DNA of 6,416 bases from positions 1-6,416 of the forward strand of contig JALGUK010000231.1 of the NCBI GenBank assembly GCA_029820875.1, in the 5' to 3' direction. Under the pieces are notes generated by a model. That model saw only the letters and a list, made by a program, of their open reading frames with translations, did not search any database and was not told the DNA's origin. The position numbers and the translations under genes are program-made. Each line of letters starts with the position of its first letter. The first letter of the stretch is position 1. The DNA is from Candidatus Zipacnadia bacterium (GTDB lineage Bacteria; Armatimonadota; UBA5377; JALGUK01). Positions 1 through 6,352 of the stretch are shown piece by piece.

Positions 1-2
1 AA

Positions 3-1715
3 GCCACCAAGCCCTCGGTTGAGGAGGACCGCGACCTGGGCCTGCCACCGTGGGCGCAGGAGATGCGGGAGAATTATCTCGCGGGAGTCGCCAGCCAGTT
101 CCTGCTGCACTCCAATACCCGCGACTTGATTCCGTTTAAGGAGCAGTTCCTGCCGCTGAGGGAGTTCCTCATCCGCGCACTGTCGTGGGAGAAGAACATC
201 GTCATCTTTTACAATATCAGCGAGGGCATCACATTCGCCGACGAAACCATGCGTGACCGCTTCTTCCGCGTTATGGACGTAAAACGCAACATTGACGGCC
301 TCCCCCGGCTCAGCCGCGCACTTCCCCACGAGCCGGCGAAGGTGCTGCCGCTTCTCGAGGAGATTATGACCGTCGAAAACCGCGTTATGGTGGTCATTGA
401 TTACGCCGATACCATCGTCCCCTCGGCGGATATGGCGTTCATGAATCCCACCGACCGCACCAACCTCGTGACCCTGCAGCGGTGGGCCTCGGATCCACGT
501 ATCACAAGGCGCGACTGCGTGGTCCTGATGATTGCCGGAAACCTCTCCGAGGTCAACGCCCGCCTGCGCGGGGGCAGCTCCAGGCTGCAAACCGTCGAGA
601 TACCCTTCCCGGACTACGACCAGCGGCTCGTGTATATCAAGCACCGCATTGGAACCGGCTCAGCCAAGGTCCAGATGACTCCCGAGCAACTTGCCGCGAC
701 GACCGCCGGCCTGAACCTCGTCCACATTGACTCCGTATTCCGGCTCTCCGAGCAGAGCGGTGCCCCGGTGGATTTCGACCTCATCCGCGAGCAGAAAAAG
801 CGAATCATCGAGGCGGAGTGCGCGGGTATCGTGGAATTCATCGAGCCGAAGTTCGGAATGGACCTCGTCGGGGGCCTCGACACGACCAAACAGGTGTTCA
901 TGCGGGTCGCGAAGGCCATCCGTGAGGGCGACCGCAAGCGGGTGCCGATGGGCATCCTTTGTGTCGGCCCGCCTGGAACGGGTAAAACATTCCTGGCCGA
1001 GGCCTTCGCGCACGACTGCGGCCTCAACTGCCTCAAGCTTGGCAGCTTCCGGGAGAAATGGGTCGGCGCCACCGAGGCGAACCTGGAGAAAATCCTGAGC
1101 ATCATCAAGGCTCTCGCGCCGGTGATTGTGATTCTTGACGAGATGGACCAGTCAGTCGGCCAGCGGCAGAGCGAGGGCGACAGCGGCACGAGCAACCGAG
1201 TGTTCGCGATGATAATCAGCTTCATGGGCGACACCACGCACCGCGGACGGATTCTATGGGTGGGCATCAGCAACCGTCCGGACCTTTTGGACGCCGCCAT
1301 GAAGCGTCCCGGCCGGTTTGACCTGCGCGCCCCGTTCTTCCCCCCGACCGCAGACGGCCGCAGGCAGATTTTCGAGGCGATGTTCCGCAAGAACGCTATC
1401 GAGTACGAGCTTGAGTCACTCGAGTTCGCCGTCGAGGCGACGGAGAATTACTCGGGCGCGGAGATAGAGGCCGTCGTGCTGAAGGCCAACGAGTTCGCGC
1501 AGGATGCGGGACGCGAGAAGGTAACAGAGGAGGACCTTCGTGCCGCCTTGGCCGACTTCATCCCCACGCGCGACGAGACGATGGTCGAATACATGGAGCT
1601 ACTGGCGGTGCACGAGTGTTCTTCGAAGCGCCTTCTGCCCGAGCGGTTCCGAAGCATGACCGGCGAGCAGGTGTCGCGGCGGCTGCGGGAGTTGGAGGTG
1701 TTGGTGGAGGAGTGA
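3..1715 (+). CDS. AAA+ ATPase with degenerate N-terminal ATPase-like domain (5' end probably outside window)
   Basis: Predicted cytosolic AAA+ ATPase that uses ATP hydrolysis to remodel an unknown protein partner. Numbering from the ATG at 63: residues about 30-215 look like an ATPase fold with a Walker B-like strand (VMVVIDYAD, 108-116) and a sensor-like strand (VVLMIAGN) but no P-loop. The C-terminal AAA module is canonical: Walker A GPPGTGKT 302-309, Walker B VIVILDEMD 354-362 (D359, E360), sensor-1 N404 in GISNRPD, arginine fingers R415 and R418 in KRPGRFD, and a sensor-2-like SGAEIEAVVLKA helix. The frame is open to the window edge and upstream residues such as GLPPWAQE look coding. The only purine-rich stretch before the ATG at 63 abuts it with no spacer, so the true start is probably upstream. 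The arrangement resembles Ycf46-like and other AAA ATPases with a dead first domain; family placement is inference. The stop is TGA, 148 bp before the next gene. Confidence 0.85.
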   Translation, partial: ATKPSVEEDRDLGLPPWAQEMRENYLAGVASQFLLHSNTRDLIPFKEQFLPLREFLIRALSWEKNIVIFYNISEGITFADETMRDRFFRVMDVKRNIDGLPRLSRALPHEPAKVLPLLEEIMTVENRVMVVIDYADTIVPSADMAFMNPTDRTNLVTLQRWASDPRITRRDCVVLMIAGNLSEVNARLRGGSSRLQTVEIPFPDYDQRLVYIKHRIGTGSAKVQMTPEQLAATTAGLNLVHIDSVFRLSEQSGAPVDFDLIREQKKRIIEAECAGIVEFIEPKFGMDLVGGLDTTKQVFMRVAKAIREGDRKRVPMGILCVGPPGTGKTFLAEAFAHDCGLNCLKLGSFREKWVGATEANLEKILSIIKALAPVIVILDEMDQSVGQRQSEGDSGTSNRVFAMIISFMGDTTHRGRILWVGISNRPDLLDAAMKRPGRFDLRAPFFPPTADGRRQIFEAMFRKNAIEYELESLEFAVEATENYSGAEIEAVVLKANEFAQDAGREKVTEEDLRAALADFIPTRDETMVEYMELLAVHECSSKRLLPERFRSMTGEQVSRRLRELEVLVEE

Positions 1716-1758
1716 GGGCGACGCGATGCACCTGTATCACAATCCCGTTAGAGGATGT

Positions 1759-1785
1759 TGTCATCCCGAGCGCAACGAGGAACCT
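1759..1785. repeat. Probable dispersed intergenic repeat (GTCATCCCGAGCGCAACGAG type)
   Basis: The 148-bp gap between the ATPase and the restriction-modification gene contains GTCATCCCGAGCGCAACGAG followed by GAACCT. From memory this closely matches a short repeat (consensus near GTCATCCTGAGCGAAGCGAA plus GGATCT) found scattered between genes in many bacterial genomes and metagenome bins. Only one copy lies in this window, so its repeat status cannot be shown here. No gene or clear terminator was found in the rest of the gap. Confidence 0.45.
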
Positions 1786-1852
1786 ACCGTCGGGTGTGTA
1801 CGAAGGGAACACTAAGCCCCCGACTAACAAGTCTGAAAAGCCGTGGAAGGAT

Positions 1853-1857
1853 GAGGT
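1853..1857 (+). promoter_or_regulatory. Shine-Dalgarno site deciding a TTG start
   Basis: GAGGT lies 6 nt before the TTG at 1864. The frame has a TGA at 1852-1854, leaving only GGT CGG ACA before this TTG, so TTG is the only usable start near the beginning of the nuclease domain. Confidence 0.6.
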
Positions 1858-1863
1858 CGGACA

Positions 1864-3756
1864 TTGACCATCGAGGAGTGCATCCAAACACACGCTGATA
1901 GAGTAGCGGAGCTGATACCCGGCATCGCGCGTGACGCACAGTCTGAGGAGGACCTGCGCCACGGAGTCAACACTCTCATTGACTGGTTCCTGAGCGATGC
2001 CGGAATCCAGGTCAAGGGTCGCCATGAGTACGGCCTGGCTGGCGGACAAGTCGACTCGAAGTACGGCGGCGTGATCATTGAGTACAAGGCCCCACATGGC
2101 ACCGGTCGCATCGGCGACAGCCTTGACGCGGCGGGCACGCAGGCCGTGGTCCAGCAGATTAAGCAGCGTTTCCGTGACTTCCGCAAGGAAGAGGGCATAG
2201 ACCCCAAGCGCATCTTCGCCGTCGGCTGCGATGGCAACCATTTCGTGTTCGTACGCCAACGCAGAAAGAAGTTCGAAGTCGAGCGCCCCCAGCCGGTGAC
2301 ACCACACACGGTCACCCGACTGCTGCGCGCCTTGGTCTCCCTGGGTGCCCGTGCCTCGTCTTTCACGCCCGAGAAGTTGGCCGAGGTGTTCGGCTCCGAG
2401 AGCCACCTTGCCCAGAAGGGTGTCCGGAGCATCTATGACGCCATCGCCGAGATGGAGGCCCCGAAGGCCCTGACCTTCTTCAACCAGTGGAAGCTCCTCT
2501 TCGGCGAGGTCTGCGGCTATGATGTCGAGGGTCGGAGCGCGAAGATCCAGAAGCTCGGCGACCACTACGGTGTGCGACGCGCCCAACCTGCGCCTCTGCT
2601 CTTCGCGGTGCATACCTACTACGCCATCTTTATGAAGCTCCTGGCGGCTCAGATCACATCCTCGTTCTCACCGATAGGCCTATCGGTGCTCAAGCAGTGC
2701 CGGTCGGCGCCGACGTCTGCCGCCTTGCGCGACGAAATGGCGAAGCTCGAACAGGGCGGCATCTGGTCGCAGATGGGAATCACCAACTTCCTGGAGGGTG
2801 ACCTGTTCTCATGGTACCTCTCGGCCTGGGACGAGACCATTGAGGGCGCCGTGCGAGGCCTGGTGGATGCGTTCGATGACTTCGACCCGGACACCCTGAG
2901 CGTGGATCCGGCCGAGAGCCGGGACCTACTGAAAAAGCTCTATCAGAACCTCTTCCCCAAGTCCGTGCGCCACGACCTCGGCGAGTACTATACTCCCGAC
3001 TGGCTCGCCGAGCACGTCCTGAACGAACTTGGCTATGACGGTGACCCGGACAAGCGGCTGCTTGACCCCGCCTGCGGGTCCGGCACGTTCCTGGTAATGG
3101 CCATCAACCGCGTGAAGGCGTGGTTTGACGAACACCGCGCCGACTGCGGCTATCGCGAGGACGAACTGGTCAAGAAGATCCTTAGCAACATCATCGGGTT
3201 TGACCTCAACCCCCTCGCGGTCATGGCCGCACGGACCAACTACCTCATGGCCCTCCGAGACCTCCTCCGTCACGCGGGCCAGGTGGAGCTTCCGGTCTAC
3301 CTGTGTGACTCCATCATGACGCCAGCGGAGTACGGAGGGCTGCTCGTCGGGGAACGTACTGACCGGCGCATCATCCGAACGGCGGCTGGGGAGTTCCACA
3401 TCCCAACGGATGTGGCGCGTGACCGCGAGACGATGGGCGCCTATGCCGAGGCGCTCGAGTTCTGCGTCCGCAACGGGTACGAGACCGAAGAGTTCGTGGA
3501 CTACTGCGCCAACAAGGGCATCGCGTTCGAGGACGCCAACCTTCATCGCGCGCTCTACGAGCAACTGCGGCAATTGGACGCGGGCAACCAGAACGGCATC
3601 TGGGCGCGCATCATCAAGAACGCCTTCGCCCCGCTGTTCATCGGCCGCGTGGACTACGTGGCGGGCAACCCGCCGTGGGTCAACTGGGAGAGCTTGCCGG
3701 AGCCGGGTATGGGAGCACTATGGCTTGGCTGCCCATTCAGGCGGGAAGCAGTTTGA
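1864..3756 (+). CDS. Type IIG-like restriction-modification enzyme, N-terminal part: nuclease plus N6-adenine methyltransferase (frameshifted)
   Basis: Front part of a single-chain restriction enzyme that would cut DNA and methylate adenine at N6 using S-adenosylmethionine. Residues 1-100 carry a PD-(D/E)XK nuclease site: D64 in GGQVDSKYG, then E73 and K75 in VIIEYK. A further core strand (IFAVGCDGNHFVFV) and a helical linker follow. The methyltransferase starts near residue 395: motif I DPACGSGTF 401-409 (AdoMet loop), acidic D447 in GFDLNPLAV, a CDSIM segment, and catalytic motif IV NPPW 602-605. About ten residues later, after NWESLPE, this frame loses family similarity and stops at TGA 3754-3756, while the continuation (VWEHYGL...) is in the next frame from 3707. 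The start is TTG with a good ribosome-binding site. The intact protein would be about 1070 residues, usual for Eco57I/MmeI-like enzymes that carry their own target recognition. As written, the fragment lacks any recognition domain and is probably inactive. No partner methylase or specificity gene is in the window. Confidence 0.85.
   Translation: MTIEECIQTHADRVAELIPGIARDAQSEEDLRHGVNTLIDWFLSDAGIQVKGRHEYGLAGGQVDSKYGGVIIEYKAPHGTGRIGDSLDAAGTQAVVQQIKQRFRDFRKEEGIDPKRIFAVGCDGNHFVFVRQRRKKFEVERPQPVTPHTVTRLLRALVSLGARASSFTPEKLAEVFGSESHLAQKGVRSIYDAIAEMEAPKALTFFNQWKLLFGEVCGYDVEGRSAKIQKLGDHYGVRRAQPAPLLFAVHTYYAIFMKLLAAQITSSFSPIGLSVLKQCRSAPTSAALRDEMAKLEQGGIWSQMGITNFLEGDLFSWYLSAWDETIEGAVRGLVDAFDDFDPDTLSVDPAESRDLLKKLYQNLFPKSVRHDLGEYYTPDWLAEHVLNELGYDGDPDKRLLDPACGSGTFLVMAINRVKAWFDEHRADCGYREDELVKKILSNIIGFDLNPLAVMAARTNYLMALRDLLRHAGQVELPVYLCDSIMTPAEYGGLLVGERTDRRIIRTAAGEFHIPTDVARDRETMGAYAEALEFCVRNGYETEEFVDYCANKGIAFEDANLHRALYEQLRQLDAGNQNGIWARIIKNAFAPLFIGRVDYVAGNPPWVNWESLPEPGMGALWLGCPFRREAV
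2669..2688. repeat. Perfect 20-bp palindrome inside the restriction-modification gene
   Basis: CACCGATAGGCCTATCGGTG equals its own reverse complement over all 20 bases and stops being symmetric immediately outside. It lies in the coding sequence for the helical linker (SPIGLSV). It could be a protein-binding site or chance; the sequence alone does not decide. Confidence 0.9.
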
Positions 3757-5079
3757 GCTGGGCAAGCAAAAGCGGGACCTGTCGACCCTCTTCACGTATG
3801 CCTGCGCGGATGCCTACCTGAAGCCTGGCGCAAAGCTCGGCTTCGTGATAACACAAGCCCTGTTCAAGACCGTGGGGGCTGAGGTGTTCAGACGCTTCCA
3901 GATCGATGCGTCCACGTACATTGACTGTCTTCATGTGGACGACCTTTCAGCACTACAACCGTTCGAGGGGGCGACGAACCGGACCGCGGTATTCGTTTGC
4001 CGCCTGGCGTGCGATCCTACCCAGTACCCGGTGCCGTATGTCGTTTGGCGGAAGAGCGGCAAGTCCCCCGTGTCGCCCGATTCGGCCCTGGTCGAGGTGT
4101 ACGCCTGTACGGCCAGAGAGCTATTGGCGGCAGCCCCGGTGAGCCCGGTGGACGGAGCGTCCGCATGGTTCACGGCACCCGCCGCCGTCCTCGTCCCCCT
4201 TCGCAAACTGACGGGTCACAGCGATTTGACGGCGCGAGCGGGGTGTTGCACGTGGCTGAACTCAGTATACTGGGTGGACCCGATCATGCCCGTCGGGGAT
4301 GACGAGATGCTGGTCTCAAACCGGCATAGTGTCGGCAAGATCAAGGTCGAGCGCGTGGAAGCCGTTGTGGAGGCGGACCTGGTCTACCCCCTCGTCCGCG
4401 GCCGGGATGTGCTCGCATGGTGCGCCCAGCCGTCCGTTCACATCATCTACCCTCACACGGCAGAGGGGGGCTGGCTCGCGATCGAGGAGGAGGTGATGAG
4501 GCGCGACTACCCCAAGACCTACAGCTATCTGCGCCGATTCAAGCCGCGACTACTGGCGCGTAGCGGGTACAGACAGCTCCGCGCCGGACGCGAGTTCTAC
4601 ATCCTGGGCAACACGAACGCGGACAACTTCAGTCCGTTCAAGGTGCTCTGGGGAGGGCAGGTCGCGACCCGTCTACACGCCGCAGTCGTGACTTGCGATG
4701 CCACCGGCCGCCCGGTGCTGGCCGACCAGACTGCCTACTACGTGCCATGTCAACGCGGTGAGGAGGCGTTCTATCTGTGTGCGCTTCTGAACAGCGCGCC
4801 CGTCCGGGCCTACTACGGTGCCCTCGCCTACCTCCACGCTTCCGCAAACTTCCTGCGGCGAGTTGGGGTCCCGCCCTTCGACGATTCACGGCACGGGCTA
4901 TTGGCCGAGCTTAGCCAACAGGCCCACGCCGCAGCAGCGAACGGCGACCTGGACACCGTCGCGGCGCTGGAGACGGAGATTGACAAGGCCGCCGCGAAGC
5001 TGTGGGGCATCACGGACGACGAATTGGCGGCGATTCAGGATGCCCTCGCGGAGATGAAAACGAGGCAGGCGACGAGTAG
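3707..5079 (+). pseudogene. Type IIG-like restriction-modification enzyme, C-terminal part: end of methyltransferase plus target-recognition region
   Basis: Out-of-frame continuation of the gene begun at 1864. It opens with VWEHYGL, then GKQKRDLSTLFTYACADAYL and KLGFVITQALFKT, the segment that follows NPPW in this methyltransferase family. Beyond residue 150 of the fragment is a probable target-recognition region. It ends with features usual at the C-terminus of such enzymes: FYLCALLNSAPVRAYY, a NFLRRVGVPPF segment, and a last helical part (KLWGITDDELAAIQDALAEM). No start codon lies at the join; the first in-frame GTG comes well after conserved residues, so this is a broken gene and not a second subunit. 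Compared with relatives recalled from memory, about eight residues seem to be missing between LPE and WEHYGL, suggesting a small deletion near 3703-3710. The frame has no stop where the domain ends. TGA 5055 and TAG 5077 lie in the other two frames, so the end given is approximate. Confidence 0.75.
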
Positions 5080-5081
5080 GT

Positions 5082-5100
5082 CGCGGGCGAGACGCCCGCG
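5082..5100. repeat. GC-rich hairpin (8-bp stem, 3-nt loop)
   Basis: CGCGGGCG-AGA-CGCCCGCG is a perfect stem-loop just after the end of restriction-modification homology. A run of five T starts 11 nt after the stem, too far for a canonical intrinsic terminator, though some termination effect is possible. It overlaps the first copy of the direct repeat described at 5086-5149. Similar GCGGGCGAGACGCCCGC hairpins are, from memory, common intergenic repeats in several environmental phyla. Confidence 0.7.
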
Positions 5101-5149
5101 GTACCGAGTGATTTTTGATGTACTATTGGCCAGGCGGCCGCGATACCGG
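5086..5149. repeat. Imperfect direct repeat, two 22-bp copies with 42-bp period
   Basis: Copy 1 (5086-5107) and copy 2 (5128-5149) match at 17 of their first 21 positions; both read GGC-AG-CG-CCGCG-TACCG, with varying bases at the dashes. In one frame both would encode ARRPRYR. An AT-richer 20-bp spacer lies between them. They sit in the roughly 145-bp region between the two broken genes, which otherwise holds no recognisable gene. Confidence 0.65.
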
Positions 5150-5211
5150 TCGCAGCGCAATGACATGGGCCGTGCAGAACCCTTAGCTCCATTTGGCCCC
5201 TCCTCACAGCA

Positions 5212-5217
5212 GGGAGG
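5212..5217 (+). promoter_or_regulatory. Strong Shine-Dalgarno site for the flavin oxidoreductase
   Basis: GGGAGG lies 7 nt before ATG 5225 and 4 nt before an in-frame GTG at 5222. Spacing favours the ATG. A CCTCC at 5199-5203 can pair with GGAGG 5213-5217 across a 9-nt loop, which could weakly mask the site. Confidence 0.7.
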
Positions 5218-5224
5218 AAACGTG

Positions 5225-5557
5225 ATGACCAACATGCCCGGACTCCGCACCTATCCGACCCTTTTCTCGCCATTTAGCGCCAAGGGCATGCGCCTTCGCA
5301 ACCGCATCGTCCTTCCGCCTATGGTAACTGCGATGGACCTGACCAGCGAGCAGGGATACTACTGGTACATCGCGCGCGCGAAGGGCGGCGCAGGGCTGAT
5401 TATCCTGGAGGGGACCTCCACTTACAAGTTCCGAAGACCGGAGTTCGTCGAGGGATTACGCCGGATTGTACGAGCGCGGCGCAGCGGCGGCCATCCAGCT
5501 CTTCCAGGTGGCGGAGACCCCGGACGGCAAGGCGGTGGCGCCCTCACAGGTGGATAA
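5225..5557 (+). pseudogene. Old Yellow Enzyme-type NADH:flavin oxidoreductase, N-terminal fragment (frameshifted)
   Basis: Start of a TIM-barrel flavin reductase. Residues 13-33 (LFSPFSAKGMRLRNRIVLPPM) are the hallmark N-terminus of the family, where strand 1 and the PPM segment contact FMN. RAKGGAGLIILEGTS (51-65) is the next conserved strand. Similarity holds to FVEGL (residues 74-78, ending near 5458). After that the frame turns into low-complexity GG/PGGG sequence and stops at TAA 5555-5557, while the true continuation (YERGAAAAIQLFQ) is one frame over. Relatives usually have about four more residues between FVEGL and ERGA, so a small deletion of about 11 bp is a likely cause. The ATG at 5225 was chosen for its 7-nt spacing to GGGAGG. 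This frame is also open upstream into the end of the restriction-modification gene. Confidence 0.8.
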
Positions 5558-6254
5558 CACCCCCGCCGCGACCGAGGCGGAGTTGCGTGAGATGCTGGAT
5601 TGGTGGGAACGCGCCGCAGGCACTTGCAAGGACATAGGATTTGACGCCGTCGAGCCGCACGGTGCCCACGGATTCTTCCTCAACCAGTTCTTCTCCCCTA
5701 TCTCTAACCGCCGCGATGACGCTTACGGCGGCGACCTCAAGCGGCGTATGCGGCTTGGCCTTGAAGTGGTGAAGCACTGCCGGGAGGCCGCAGGCGACGA
5801 TTACCCCATCCTGTACCGACACACGCCGGCACAGGAGGACCCGGGCGGCTACACCCTCGAAGACAGTATCGTCTTCTGCAAGGAGCTTGTGCGAGTCGGC
5901 GTTGATGTGCTCGACATCTCCCCCAGTACCAGCCCCGAGGGCGAGCACTGCGACCACGCGGCGGCGATTCGTAAGGCAGTGCGGGTACCGGTCATCGCTG
6001 TGGGTAAGATGGAGAATCCTAATGTGGCTGAGGCGGCCCTCCAGGGCGGGAAGTGCGACCTGGTGGCGATAGGGCGGTCATTGATAGCAGATGCGTTCTT
6101 GCCTGAGAAGGTATTGCAGGGGCGTGAGGATGAAATCATAGAATGTGTCAAGTGCGACGAAAAATGCTTCGGAAACCTCGGCAAGAGGATTCCCATCGGA
6201 TGCGCCCAGAATCCGAGCGTGGGCCTGGAGTATCGGAATCCTGAGTTGTACTGA
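5466..6254 (+). CDS. Old Yellow Enzyme-type NADH:flavin oxidoreductase, C-terminal part with [4Fe-4S] motif
   Basis: Remainder of the reductase begun at 5225, one frame over. It would use FMN and probably NAD(P)H to reduce activated C=C bonds or related substrates in the cytosol; the substrate is unknown. Motifs in order: GAAAAIQLFQ barrel strand, DAVEPHGAHGFFLNQFFSP with the catalytic/substrate-binding HGAHG (5658-5672), NRRDDAYGGDLKRRM, LYRHTPAQEDPGGYTLEDS, VDVLDISPS, VIAVGKM, and the FMN-phosphate loop LVAIGRSLIAD. Four cysteines (codons at 6144, 6153, 6165, 6201) have C-x2-C-x3-C-x11-C spacing, as in 2,4-dienoyl-CoA reductase. The chain ends about 16 residues later, so the C-terminal FAD/NAD domain of long enoate reductases is absent. 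The whole barrel, about 342 residues, is normal for stand-alone members. The listed start is a TTG (5466) at the beginning of usable homology, not a likely true start; it has no evident ribosome-binding site. Confidence 0.85.
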   Translation: MYERGAAAAIQLFQVAETPDGKAVAPSQVDNTPAATEAELREMLDWWERAAGTCKDIGFDAVEPHGAHGFFLNQFFSPISNRRDDAYGGDLKRRMRLGLEVVKHCREAAGDDYPILYRHTPAQEDPGGYTLEDSIVFCKELVRVGVDVLDISPSTSPEGEHCDHAAAIRKAVRVPVIAVGKMENPNVAEAALQGGKCDLVAIGRSLIADAFLPEKVLQGREDEIIECVKCDEKCFGNLGKRIPIGCAQNPSVGLEYRNPELY

Positions 6255-6339
6255 AGTCAAGCGCCCTTTGCCCTTGCACCGGTGAACCGAAACGTCTTAG
6301 GCAGCGTCTATAGCCGTAGCGCAACAGAGACTGCGTTGT

Positions 6340-6346
6340 GGAGGGG
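6340..6346 (+). promoter_or_regulatory. Strong Shine-Dalgarno site for the last gene
   Basis: GGAGGGG precedes two adjacent in-frame ATG codons, with 3 nt to ATG 6350 and 6 nt to ATG 6353. Spacing favours 6353. The 95-bp gap before the start (6255-6349) shows no convincing promoter or terminator. Confidence 0.65.
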
Positions 6347-6352
6347 AAAATG

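Noticed and set aside
614..1390. Minus-strand open frame of 258 codons inside the ATPase gene
   Set aside because: It is antisense to the Walker A, Walker B and arginine-finger coding region, and its product is Arg/Ser-rich with no domain.
1558..2613. Long minus-strand open frame (351 codons) crossing the ATPase end and the restriction gene start
   Set aside because: It lies antisense to two genes with clear family motifs, crosses their intergenic gap, and its translation shows no recognisable domain. GC-rich sequence often leaves such antisense frames open.
2926..3573. Minus-strand open frame of 215 codons inside the methyltransferase region
   Set aside because: It mirrors the coding of motif I and neighbouring motifs, and has no family resemblance or ribosome-binding site of its own.
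3700..3756. Programmed ribosomal frameshift joining the two restriction-modification halves
   Set aside because: No slippery heptamer or following pseudoknot is apparent, and the apparent loss of several residues at the join fits a deletion better.
3..3756. ATPase and restriction enzyme as one two-gene defence system (McrBC-like)
   Set aside because: The ATPase is not a GTP-binding McrB-like protein, the genes are 148 bp apart with a repeat between them, and the restriction enzyme architecture does not need a partner ATPase.
3707..3850. Natural split into separate restriction/methylation and specificity subunits
   Set aside because: The downstream frame has no start codon before conserved residues that belong to the methyltransferase core, and no ribosome-binding site.
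5082..5116. Intrinsic terminator after the restriction gene
   Set aside because: The stem is strong but the T-run begins 11 nt later and is only five long, so it was called as a repeat hairpin instead.
6274..6314. Promoter for the last gene (TTGCAC and TATAGC elements)
   Set aside because: The two elements are too far apart (about 29 nt) for a sigma-70 type promoter, and no better pair was found.
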